From the NCBI GenBank assembly GCA_002633005.1, contig NMRA01000481.1, positions 64,001 to 128,000 of the forward strand: a DNA stretch of 64,000 bases. The letters run 5' to 3'. Source of the stretch: Phoronis australis (taxonomy: Eukaryota > Phoronida > Phoronidae). The notes under the pieces are model-generated. The model was given only the letters and a program-made list of their open reading frames with translations. It had not been told where the DNA came from and searched no databases. This document shows positions 1 to 10,100 of this stretch, one piece after another. Numbering within the stretch: position 1 is the stretch's first letter; the number at the start of each line of letters is the position of its first letter. Position numbers and translations under genes: made by a program.

Positions 1-206
1 CAAGGGAAGTCCCTGCTTGATAATAACTCAAAATGGAATTTGATGTGAACTAGACCCCGTGATGAAACCATCCTTGCGCACATAGTATCTGACCATCGGT
101 CAGATGTGCAGACAATCTAGGGACCCAGTTGTCTGGTCATGTGGACTGGACGGCTGGTGCTGAGGGTCACTCATTTCACAATGAATGTAAACATGCTGGT
201 AATTAA

Positions 207-1089
207 AGGTGAAGGCAACCTTTTCTCATGTCTTTTTAGCAAAAATAAGATTCGCTGGTTATATCAGACATATTTTCCACTTAATTACAGTTTTTCGTAA
301 TTTAATTAATTATTCGTTCTCTACTCCAGAAGTTACGTTTTGGGAGGCAAGAATTTCGTGCCAATTTCTTTTCATATAGTCTGACTGTGAGAGTTGCTGA
401 GTCAGTCATTGTTCTGTCTTGGTTGTGATAAGTTCGGTCGTCGTTTGCTTTTGTTTACCAGTCAGTCAACATGCCACACTGTTGCTGCTTACCGGGATGT
501 GCTCATTATCGTCTCACGGACAGAGGAACTGTCCCACTTGCCCGCGACACACTCCCACTGGATTTTAACCTGAGCACACAAACTGCTTACACCCCGCCGT
601 GTGACTCCCTCACCACACACCTGCCATCTTCTAAATAGCTCCAATACTTTAGACAAGTCCACAATAAGCTTTTCCAAGTTTGGCTCACGGATCTGTTCAT
701 TGAACGACGAACTGTCCTCTTCACTGGGCCTGTATTCACTCCCGCTACTCAACATCGCAGCAGGGCTGCTTACAGGCTTTGGGCCATAATGAGTACATCC
801 CGGTACGCAGCAACAGTGTGGCATGTTGACTAACTCGTAAACAAAAGCAATCGACGACCGAACTTATCACAACCGAGGTAGATCAATGACTGACTCGACA
901 GCTCTCATAGTCAGACTATATGAAAAGAAATTGGCGCGAAATTCTTGCCTCCCAAAACGTCATTTCCGGAGTGGAGAACGAATAATTAATTAAATTACGA
1001 AAAGCTGTAATGAAGTGGAAAATTTGTTTGGAATAACCAACGAACCTTATTTTTTCTAAAAATGACATGAAAAAAGGTTGTCTTCGCCT
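207..1089. mobile_element. Fold-back DNA element with THAP-like start codons, Kolobok-like
   Basis: Two arms of about 300 bp (about 207-510 and 780-1089) are imperfect inverted repeats around a spacer of about 270 bp. The left end reads AGGTGAAGGCAACC after TTAA; the right end, read inward on the - strand, is AGGCGAAGACAACC and is followed by TTAG, a one-base variant of TTAA. Each arm contains an inward-facing ATG at 471 (+) and 824 (-) opening with MPHCCC(L/V)PGC, the C-x4-C start of a THAP zinc finger. No complete THAP domain or transposase follows. Kolobok transposases combine a THAP domain with TTAA target duplications, so a non-autonomous Kolobok-type derivative is my inference. Confidence 0.6.
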
Positions 1090-1187
1090 TTAGGAAAATG
1101 ATACTCATGGACGAAAAAAATGAAGGCATGTTGTGTTCATTACAAATGGGTTGGGAAAAAAAAACTTTATTGGTTATTTAATGACCT

Positions 1188-1525
1188 GGGCCCGCCTCGA
1201 AATTATGTTTTTGAAATTTTATGTTCTCCTTTGTGTGAAGTCAAGATAAGTGTCGATTATTCTGTGCTGGGGTATGTTACAATGGTTTATGCATATCAGT
1301 TTCTAGTCCAAGTTTGCTCTTAACGACCTCGAGATCCGAGCTACAAACTCCAGTAAAAAGTCACGATTTAGAGTAAAACTTCGAATTCCCGGTTCACAAT
1401 TGAACTTTTTGTCTTAGTGCTGGGGTCATCGAGTGCAAACTAGGATTACACAGTAATCCACGTAAGCCATTATGTACTCGAGGGTAGAAGTTTGATTCTG
1501 AGTAAAAAGCTTACACCCTGGACCC
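1188..1525. mobile_element. Fold-back repeat family FB2, copy 1
   Basis: A sequence bounded by GGGCCC at the left and GGACCC at the right, with inverted arms rich in ACTCGA/TCGAGT words. It shares the word AAGATAAGTGTC-ATTATTCT and the terminal GAGTAAAAA...CCCTG block with copies at 33115-33483 and 50583-50985. No coding capacity was seen. It ends 60 bp before the acceptor of the first POLE exon. Confidence 0.5.
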
Positions 1526-1585
1526 AGGTGATTAAATGTTAGTTGTTGTGTATAAGTTTAGCGTAACCAACGGTTTCATTTCCAG

Positions 1586-1718
1586 CACGTTTTGGTGTTG
1601 TATGCAGTGTAAGACAGAATACGATCACGATGACATAGAACAGTCACTGGTGGACGCCGTCAAGAGAAAGTCAATGGCACATGTGCTGCAGGATCTCAAG
1701 TGTGTCAAGTGTCAAGGG
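1586..1718 (+). CDS. POLE: POLE antepenultimate coding exon
   Basis: Acceptor TTTCATTTCCAG; donor GTGGGT after a complete codon. The exon encodes the end of the first cysteine motif, the conserved IEQSLVDAVKRKSMAHVLQDL helix region, and the first CxxC of the second cysteine motif. A second possible acceptor (ATGCAG ending at 1608) would delete the CCMQC residues and is judged unlikely because these match the family. Confidence 0.9.
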
Positions 1719-2856
1719 GTGGGTCTTAAATATTATAATGAGATGGGATGGGCTTTAATATGTTGATGAGACTGATACATCTTAATATTATGATTACATG
1801 GGATAGGTCTTGTTGTTATGGTGACTGGAGGCGAGTTTGATTGCTGAAGGCATATTGTTTTCAGTAATTATATTTTACAGATAATTTATGATTTTAGTAG
1901 TCTACAGTGCATTACTAACTGATGAAATTACTTGCAATTCACACAGTCACGACGACTGATAGTAAATGGGCTTCTGTTGCGACAGCAGGCAAATTTACTG
2001 TCGGAGCAACTGGTATTATGGGTCATTGCCGATTATGACAGGGAAATCGAATTTCATTCAATCATTTTTGGCATGCATTTCTACAGTAGTAACAATAAAT
2101 AGCAATAACTTTATCGTATAAAGTGAAATATTATCACCACCCTCTTCCTGATAATTATGTTAATGTTACGATTTCGTTTAACAGATAAAGGAAGCCAACA
2201 TGACACGTTACTGTACTTGTGGGGGCAGCTTCGCTAACACCTTGTCAGCAGACGACTTCGCGCACAAAATGAAGACCTTCAAAAACATTGCTAGGTTTGT
2301 TATGTGTTTCAATGCAAAACATGCAGTCAGTGCTTGGAATTATTACAAATAAGTTGAAATAAACCATCTTTTGTTTGTTGAAGTTCATAAGTTTTGTAAA
2401 TGTTCAAGTGAATTTCTGAAATTCCACACAAGGAAAATTAGTGGAAATGTGTTAGAGCATCTCAATGAGAAAACAAAATACTAAATTGTTAAGTGTCATC
2501 GTCTGGCTGGAAACTCACTAGAGAAGGAAACTGTAATTAGAGGAAGAAACTTGAAATCTAAGCTCGAGGTGTGTCGATAGACTTTTTGGTAATTTCTGAT
2601 GTCGAGACGTCTTATGCGATCTGGTTGTAGCGACTTCACTTCATGTATTTTATAGTCTGCTTCATTTAGAACAAGAACTGTAGTCTATTTTGAAAACAGT
2701 AAATTTTTCCAACTATATAGCCATTTTAAATAATAAACTTTCCCATTGTTCAGTTTATTTCTAAAATTTTCCTCATTCCATTTCAGTCATTATTCAATGT
2801 CCTACCTGCAAGAGACTGTGGAGTGGATCATTCACATGAACCCCAACATTCAGTGA
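1586..2856 (+). CDS. POLE: DNA polymerase epsilon catalytic subunit, C-terminal three exons (partial, spliced)
   Basis: 3' end of the gene for the leading-strand replicative polymerase of the nucleus. Exons 1586-1718, 2185-2294 and 2787-2856 join in frame to 104 residues plus TGA. The translation shows a C-x2-C ending the first cysteine motif (CCMQC), the block SMAHVLQDLKC, then the second cysteine motif split by an intron (KCVKC in the first exon, YCTC in the second). It finishes with an aromatic-rich tail around SYLQETVEW. Order and spacing match the end of animal POLE, whose cysteine motifs hold metal and dock the B subunit POLE2. The catalytic and exonuclease domains lie outside the window to the left. 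Introns are 466 and 492 bp, GT-AG. The gene converges with PLCL, 4.1 kb away. Confidence 0.93.
1719..2184 (+). other. POLE: POLE intron
   Basis: GT-AG intron of 466 bp inside the second cysteine motif. No repeat or RNA gene seen. Confidence 0.85.
2185..2294 (+). CDS. POLE: POLE penultimate coding exon
   Basis: Acceptor CGTTTAACAG. Starts in phase 0 with IKEANMTRYCTC, giving the second Cys pair of the second cysteine motif, then SADDF and FKNIA. Donor is GTTTGT, canonical only at GT, and leaves two bases of a split Ser codon. Confidence 0.9.
2295..2786 (+). other. POLE: POLE last intron
   Basis: 492-bp intron with a good pyrimidine tract (CCTCATTCCATTTCAG). Nothing else recognised. Confidence 0.85.
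2787..2856 (+). CDS. POLE: POLE terminal coding exon
   Basis: One base completes the split Ser codon. The next 22 residues (HYSMSYLQETVEW then IIHMNPNIQ) match the conserved C-terminus of animal POLE and end in TGA at 2854-2856. Confidence 0.92.
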
Positions 2857-2894
2857 CCCCTGTTGTGGGAGGTTACCAAAGAGCAATGACACGT

Positions 2895-2990
2895 CACTCT
2901 GAGAAAAAATGGCCACTAGGGGTGCTGCAGTGTTACTAACATCTAGACATGAGAATGCATGGTGTGAGTGGTGGTAGAGTGAAACCAAGA
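2895..2990 (+). repeat. Fragment of the ATGGCCACTAG(A/G)GG satellite family in the POLE 3' UTR
   Basis: Contains AAAATGGCCACTAGGGG followed by TGCTGCAGTG, the same signature as the degenerate arrays near 46500-47017, 49135-50020, 51960-52640 and 61075-61450. Confidence 0.5.
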
Positions 2991-3384
2991 ACTAGGTCAC
3001 TGTACAGAATCTGTATCAAAATCTTTTATGTAATTTATTATAGCGGAGACTTACGTAGTACCGAAAGTGGTGATTAGGCCGTTCACTGGATGAGACATGC
3101 AATTTGGAAGTTTTTTCGTCCAAAACTTCCAACGATGTCCACAAAAATATTACCGTGGTGAGAACAAATATGGCGTTTCCACAAACTGTGTTATCTATGT
3201 GGTTTTTGTGAGATTGGTAGTACGGTGTTTCGACTATTGATTTCTGTCAGGAAGCAAGAATATGAAGGTATTGCTTTGAACATAGTTTCGTAATCTTGGT
3301 GTAAATGAAAAAGTTGTGAAATTGTAAATACAGTCTCTTGTTAAGAAATCCTCGTTTTGAATTGAAAAAACGAAACAAATTGAC

Positions 3385-3390
3385 AATAAA
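3385..3390 (+). terminator. POLE: Candidate POLE polyadenylation signal
   Basis: AATAAA about 530 bp after the POLE stop, the first perfect hexamer I find on this strand after the stop. No transcript evidence. Confidence 0.35.
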
Positions 3391-3399
3391 TAATCTCAC

Positions 3400-3405
3400 T
3401 TTATT
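3400..3405 (-). terminator. PLCL: Candidate distal PLCL polyadenylation signal
   Basis: AATAAA on the - strand, facing the POLE candidate 10 bp away. If used, PLCL would have a 3.6-kb 3' UTR and the two transcripts would meet. Confidence 0.2.
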
Positions 3406-3739
3406 CAAACATTAAGTAAGCATTTTAACAAATTTCAAATTCTTAACACTTGACACATAATGCTAAACGAAGACACAGTAACATTTACCTCGTTTTTCTC
3501 CTTCACCGCAACGTAGCTTGCAGCATTTACTAGCAAACTCATACTCCCACAATTTTTTGTTCACAAATAAAAATGAGGTAGTTTAACTAATAGTTTAAAA
3601 TCTCTGTAATGATGTGGATTTAGACCCACAAACTGAATACTTGGAAACCTTCAATTATCACTAAATGCAGGCTGGTTAGAAAACAATACTTCCACAACAG
3701 ACTATATTCGATACGTTCTGACCCAGGGTCACTTTAATT

Positions 3740-3950
3740 AAATCACTGTCCTGGCTCTCATTTCATAACCATGTCCAATCCATGTCCATGACCAATCGCC
3801 AGGATTCTGAGTGACGGCTTAACTGACCAATCAGAACGCAGCAGTTGTGACACCTTTGTTTCCAAGCCGCCATTTTACCCGACAACACGTTGCCGGGTAA
3901 AACTTGTTTGTTGACATTTCGAAAGGGGGCGGAGCTTGGGATAAGTCAAT
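3740..3950 (+). repeat. MITE-like family M1, copy 1
   Basis: Shares GTTTCCAAGCCGCCATTTTA, then ACAACACGTTGCCGGGTAAAAC and GGGGGCGGAGC, with a copy at 35460-35790. The inner TTTTACCCG/CGGGTAAAA are inverted repeats. The upstream half also resembles 43110-43560. Confidence 0.6.
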
Positions 3951-4224
3951 TGTGCAGTCATGAAGTTGATGCAATGGTTGTTTCCTTGTACAATTCACTA
4001 AACAATCGCAAGGACTGACAGAAACAGGACTTGCGTTTTCACAGAGAAATAGATGTCAGAAACGAGACGGAACCAAAATCGGTGATTTATATTTCTAGTA
4101 ATAACCCTTAACCACAGCGCAAAATGGTCCGCAATGTATCGTAAAATCTCACAAAATTAGGACAATATGGCAGATGAGTGAAATAGTATTTTCACGCATA
4201 ATATTAGCATATAATTAGCACCAG

Positions 4225-4420
4225 ATGTATATGTATTGTCGGTTAAGTTCTATAGATGGGTACCATCAGACAATGTTTTCACAAGTTGTAAACATTCACA
4301 ACAATGTTAGAGCCCTTTGGAAAACAAAAAAGAACAATTTTGACAACTTTCTGTCTGAAATTGTTGAGATTGGGCCACATCATGCAAGACTAACGGCAGA
4401 CAATCCCATCACTGACTGAT
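4225..4420. repeat. Interspersed AT-rich repeat family I1, copy 1
   Basis: AAATTGTTGAGATT and neighbouring words recur in copies at 10255-10545, 21740-21885, 24300-24540, 40970-41180 and 54970-55250. The short open frame here is part of the repeat. Confidence 0.4.
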
Positions 4421-5342
4421 CACGTGACACCGACGGCACTTTTGTGGCAAAATGTTTTTTTCTTTAGATGAAGGCTGCCCCACTCGTATATTCATTCTTT
4501 TGTACCAGCTGCAGATAGTTTATACTGAAAAAAAGCTAATCTGCTGTCAGTGGTAGAATCGTGAAAAAGTAAGTTAAGATAGATGTACTCGCGACCAAAA
4601 TGAAAATTATTTGTGAGATATTGTGGACTTTCTACTTGCTTCGAGAGAGGAGTACGAAAGTCCATATAGATAGCCCGATAACGATCCAGCCTGTGAACAG
4701 AGATGGTGGGCGATACCAACATCCTCGGATTTACAACCACCAATTAAAAGCAATCAGACGACAACGCCGCACAGAGAGTGATCAAGACGGTGGGTTGTCG
4801 GTCGAAATATCTCAAATGCGTTTCATCTTAGTCGTGAGTACAGTCTTAAATAACATGACTATAAGATATAGTCTAGTTCTTAAGTTATTTCTTACAAGGA
4901 AAGATAACAGCCAAAATACACATTTTTATGCTTTCCAAAATCTACCAACCACTGATTTATGACACGCAAAGAAGTTGTGGACATTCTATGCATCAAACAA
5001 ATCTTGAACAAAAAACAGTCTGGTTATAAAATTCAAAAAGTATTAAATAGAATTTGAACTGCGAATCTAAGTCATTTCAAGCTTCCATAGTATTCAAACA
5101 TTTCGTAAAATAACAGTCGGAGAAATCTGTCACAAAATACACAATGGCCTAGTTACTTCACAATTCTTTTTTTTTTAAACATTTTACTGTAAAAATATAT
5201 CATTTATATATCATTTAGTTGAGTTCTTCAACTATCAGCCTCTGTAATACACTGTCAATAAATAACCAATCATTTACATCAGATACAAGAAATCTCAGGT
5301 TAAACAGGATATAAGTGTTTGTAAACTACACGTAATCTGCGT

Positions 5343-5348
5343 TTTATT
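5343..5348 (-). terminator. PLCL: Candidate proximal PLCL polyadenylation signal
   Basis: First perfect AATAAA on the - strand after the PLCL stop, 1.6 kb downstream. Variant ATTAAA hexamers closer to the stop (about 6844-6849) are also possible. Confidence 0.25.
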
Positions 5349-6547
5349 TCAACGTAACTTCGCAGCCTACATACAGTTACACAGTTGAACGATACACACT
5401 TTGTACGTTCACACGGCACAGTATGTACGTTCACATGACACAACATTGCACTTGCTTATCCACTATAAATTCTGGAGAATTGCAGCATTTTCGGTGCCAT
5501 TTTTACCAAATCTAACATTTACCTTTGAAATATTGTTAATGTCAATTACTGTTCTGGTCCTCATTAATTATGCCCATCCCAACAGCAAGATACAACAGTC
5601 GGTACCACCGACCAGTTCCTGCACACAAAATGACTGATTGAACTCAAGATGTAATCACAGTTTGCTCAGAGAAATAGACTGAAAAAAAGAAAAATAACAC
5701 AGAGCAAACATGTCACTAATGTTGGGAGCATAGCACCAAAGGACCAATAATTCACATTTAAAGATAACTCTGGTTTGTCTCATGAAAGTGACTTAAGATG
5801 GAAATTTGGTTTTACGCTCCTACTTCGCAATTTCTGAAAAAGGTTTAGCCAAGTAATCATGTGCACATCACAGTTTATAAATAATTTATAGAAATTATCT
5901 CAGTAACTAGCACTACATAAAATGCGTGTATTCTCAGAGACTGCACTTTTGTTCAAGTAAGGTTTGAAATTTTTCTCAAATAGTTGTGGCGAGCGCAAGA
6001 CCATACTTCTGACTTAAGTCTTGAGTCACGTTTCACCAAACAGACACCAGGTGATTTGTATTTTTAGCACATATAACACCTGAAACATTAACTATTAACA
6101 GATACTGTCACAGGACTAAAATCAGTCCAACAATACTGGAATACTGCAGTGACCTATATTGTGTGCGTATCTGCTGCAGCGTAAGAGTCGCTAACAACCC
6201 TTGACCTTGTACAAATACAACAAACACGGCACCCTAAATGCAACACATGTTTGTTGTGCAGTAGAATCTCTTTAAAGTTGAGCAGGTGCTCCAACAGATG
6301 GCGAGTATTTGAAACAGAAGAAAACACACTCATCTGTTCAGATGCATACCTAAGGTGTTCAACAAAACAGTAACCTAGTATTAATAATAGAGTTGGTGAA
6401 CAAACCAGTTTACTATAACTACTTATGTCCAAAAACGTCGCCAGCTTTGATTTGTTGCCATTGGTCAGTTAACAGTCAATTTTACACAACGATATCTTAA
6501 TAATGAGTATGTAGATATCAGACAGGTGTGGAAATATAGACTGCAAA

Positions 6548-6760
6548 CATGTTTAGTCTGGTCAGCACGCCACCTGTTGGCCACATCACGTGACCCTATG
6601 GTTATAAGTCTGGAAAGATTTCTGCCCCAACGGGAACTCGAACCCGGGACCTTCAGCTAACCATGCAGACAGGCTAGTCTAATAAGCCGTCTTTCCAGAC
6701 TTATATCCATTAAATCACGTGATAAGGCCAACAGGTGGCATGCTGAGCAGACTAAACATG
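6548..6760. mobile_element. tRNA-derived SINE with inverted tail copies
   Basis: A - strand tRNA-like core (about 6625-6688) has a perfect B-box type word GGTTCGAGTTC in a CGGG...CCCG stem. It is flanked by inverted copies of one tail: 6548-6618 and 6689-6760 share CATGTTTAGTCTG, GGCCAACAGGTGGC and TCTGGAAAGA. The tail also ends the SINE at 10892-11043. The core lacks a proper 5' half, so it is not a tRNA gene. Confidence 0.6.
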
Positions 6761-6969
6761 TTAGCGACATGTTAATAACATTTCGGAATTCATAATCAGA
6801 ACTTGAGATCGACTTCTGAAATACCGAAGTGTCATTTCTCGGTTTTAATGTACACATCTACCACAAGAGGACGTTTTAATGGACACCAGGTGAAATTAAC
6901 ACAACAGAAATGTTTGCCAATGCCATCCATGTTGAATCTCCACAGCGCAAGACATACACATCGTCGGCA

Positions 6970-7125
6970 TCACGTGTCCCTGGGCTCTGAGCACGAGTCG
7001 CTATCTTCTTGAGACTGGCTCCCACCAGGTGTCACTGGTGGGCTCGTGCCGTTGACCCTTGCTGTCCGTAGGTCGGACAAGGAAGAACTGCCGATCAGAC
7101 CAAAACTGGTCACTGACTCGTGGAT
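6970..7125 (-). CDS. PLCL: PLCL terminal coding exon (residues 945-995)
   Basis: Acceptor AATTTCATTTCAG, phase 0. It begins [10 protein letters not shown], aligning with the end of the PLCL helical region, and continues as a Ser/Thr/Pro-rich, acidic tail (PPVTPGGSQ, then [12 protein letters not shown]) unlike the vertebrate tail. TGA at 6970-6972. Confidence 0.88.
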   Translation of the reverse strand: MHESVTSFGLIGSSSLSDLRTARVNGTSPPVTPGGSQSQEDSDSCSEPRDT

Positions 7126-10100
7126 CTGAAATGAAATTTAGAGCGAAATGCAGATTCTGTTGAGGTTGAATACGGTCATGCATGGATGGACAAAGTGAAT
7201 GTAATTGGAAAACACACATGACCCTAAAACTTCCTGACGGTAGGCCTGTGACTACATGGCCAAACTGGGTAGTACTACAACATCTTGCGTTAATAAGTGA
7301 ATATTAAGTGGCACGTGAGTCGCTTAGTAGCTTAGGAACGATTTTTGTCATGAAAATGATCAGCTACAAATCACCAACAGTAAGTACCATGACATGGTGC
7401 TAGGGAATAACTCTACATTACGCGGGTTGTTTGTGCCCACAACCTACGACAAATATAAAGGTTAATCACTAGCAGATTTATATTCACACTCATGACGGAC
7501 AGGTGAAAATTCAAGCCAAAACCCAATTAACTTTGTGCACTGAAGTGCAAGTTTCAATAACCCCTTTCCCTGCCGAAACAATAGAGAGCCATCTGACTGG
7601 ATTCCCAACACTCAACAGGCACACAGTTTTATGACATATTGAGGTGTCATAAGGGATTACATAGATATGGGAAGCAACAAGACTGAATTCAATAGGGGTC
7701 TGTAGTGTTCGCAATAGTAAACTCCAACCCTCCGAGATTCTTCATCAGATGGTCAATTTTTACCTGTACTGGGTTCCTCGTGAACAAATTTGTAAGTGTT
7801 AAAAGTTTTGACTAGATGTGTTATGAACAACTAAACATCAATTTCACTGCATTTGAGAAGATCAAAGCTTGGTCATCAGGGATAAATCCATTAAACTACT
7901 GTCAGTATCCATGACCAGCTGTACACAACACATCTAGTCAAATTTTCCAAACTTTTCTATTTTATTCGAGTTAAAGACTCTTAAGTGAAGTACACAAAAA
8001 ATAATCTAAAAATACAACTGCACCTAATGCCTCGCATAGGATATGTTAAAACATCATCACTTTCTAGTTCCAACTAAACCTACATACAGTAAGGAGCATT
8101 CAAACGCCCCTTTAAACTTATGAAAAACATACGGCTGCCCGGAGGCTCGAAATTTGTATCGTGCAGTTTGTGGTTTTTATCAAAACTAAAGACCTGCTTA
8201 ACGTAGCTTGAACAGTCTGCGGCACATTGCTGTAGAAGGTCAGCTTGACCTTTGAGAAGACGAATATTCCATGCGAAATTCTCAGCAGCCTAAAAAGAAA
8301 CAAATTTGTTGTCTAACAATTATGGAAACAAACAGAACTGAACTTAAATTATGACAAAAAAGTCATGTCAGGAATTCGAACTTAGCAGTAGTATGCATGT
8401 TCGGAAAAAATAGTCTTGAAATCCCTCTGTACACTTCAGTTTGTCAGTAAAAGGTGAAAAGTGACCCTTTTCAGGTGAAAAAAAATTAATGGCAAACAAG
8501 AGAAATTTCATTTTCCCAACACTCGACAAAAGTAACTTTTAAGAAAAATTTACTACGTCCCAACTTTGGTATGCGTGGTCACGAAACAACACTTGTTGAA
8601 AATTTGAAAAACAGAAAAACGGTAATTTTAACGATTTCTTGCACCAAACTGAAGAACGTTTAAATCAAAAGCCTTCTCAGACATCCATTGCAATGCATCA
8701 CAAAGCCTGCCTTCCGTTCAGTAACGCTGGGACCTCGTTAAAAAGCAAGACTTCGCGAGATTATGTGAGATATTGCCGTGCATTGTAAATAAGAACATGT
8801 GACTTTTACTAGGTTTTAGCTAGGTCCTAGCGTAGGTCCTAGCGTCTACTGAATGCACGCCAGCTTACCTTAGTAAGCTTCTTTCCTTTCAAGCCTGCCT
8901 GCAGGCACTTAGAACTGAAGTCATTGTGAGTGTCAAGACCCGCTTGGTGTATTCGCAACAACTAGAAAATAGAAGGGCAACTTTAAATTGTCTGCAGTCA
9001 TGGCGCTAGCGTGCCTATGCACAAATTCAGGTCCTTACAATACATGGGTTTGGCTCAAGGGCACGCCCATGCTGACGATGTACTTTCGCCTCTCAGTTTA
9101 TTTACGCATTAAAAATGGCCATTTATTTATCATCACCACCTGGTAAATACAAAGCCACGCAATAGATACCAATGAAAACTGTACGCTGACAGGCAAACAA
9201 CTAACGACTGTCTCTAGGTTATGTTTAAGTTACGAGTGCTGCTTCGATGGTTAAAAATGTCCAGTAAGCCAAAATAAGAATGAAGCAGTTTACTAAGCTA
9301 AACATAACACCTATGAGCTCCATTCTCACCACAGCACAGACAATCAGATGTGTTGACTTATTTCACGGCACAATTTTTAGGAAAGACATCACAAGATCAA
9401 ATCGAAACATCAGACACTCAACATTGAGTGAAATGGAATGTCCCACTTAAGAAAATACTCCGAGAATATGTCACCACCACTGCTCACACACGGCTCTTTC
9501 GCAATCTCTCGGAAGAAAACACAAGACTTTTTAGTGATTTTGAAAACCAATCAACTGTAGTTGACAGACAGGCCTCAGTCGAATATATTATGAAACGTGC
9601 GTTATAGGTGTAGATAATTGCAGTATTGTAAAGAACACGTGACTGAAATTCCAATCACGTGAAAATGATAACACACAAAAAATATTCAGCCAAAATGACC
9701 CGTTCAGACGGCCACACGAAATTAAGCGGAGGTGCCAGAGACATTTAAAGGTCCTAACAATATGCTCCACCAGTGCAAGTGGAACCCAGTCCCTTGACAA
9801 TGAGCCAAATGTTCCACTGCTAGACTTTTTGGTGCCCCAGTATATTCTGCTGAGATTTAATCCACTACACATCAAGTCAGTTAAGTGACCTAGTCCCACG
9901 GACCCTCATTGATGAACCTGTAAGTCTGCAAGTCTTGGGAGACCCCATGGGTGAGTGCGAGTAGGCTTGTGTTAGAAAGCTAAGTTAACAACTAATAATA
10001 ATAATACTATAATGTTGCACCTATCGAATAAATGCATGAATAAAATTAAATTAAAAAGTTACCTTCTCGTATACTGCTTTATACTCTGTTTGAAACACAC

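Larger units (their letters stand above)
1..1585 (+). other. POLE: POLE intron (5' part outside window)
   Basis: No exon was recognised before the first POLE exon at 1586, so this stretch is read as an intron. Positions 1-206 hold nothing I recognise. The rest is occupied mainly by two fold-back elements (207-1089 and 1188-1525), listed separately. Confidence 0.6.
2857..6969. other. Convergent 3' region between POLE and PLCL
   Basis: Holds the 3' UTRs of both genes, whose ends cannot be fixed from sequence. It also holds a satellite-family fragment (2895-2990), a MITE-like repeat (3740-3950), an interspersed repeat (4225-4420) and a SINE inverted repeat (6548-6760). Open frames here (for example 4600-4962 +, 120 codons) look like nothing I know and lie in AT-rich sequence. 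About 4970-6150 holds nothing recognisable. Confidence 0.6.

Noticed and set aside
489-824. A 111-codon frame starting MPHCCCVPGC as a THAP protein gene
   Set aside because: Only the first C-x4-C resembles THAP. The start lies in one arm of an inverted repeat and the frame runs into the spacer and other arm, so it is an element fragment.
4600-4962. 120-codon + frame as a gene between POLE and PLCL
   Set aside because: No family resemblance and no supporting splice or promoter context.
6625-6688. tRNA gene
   Set aside because: The 5' half is missing or degenerate and the core is embedded in SINE tails.
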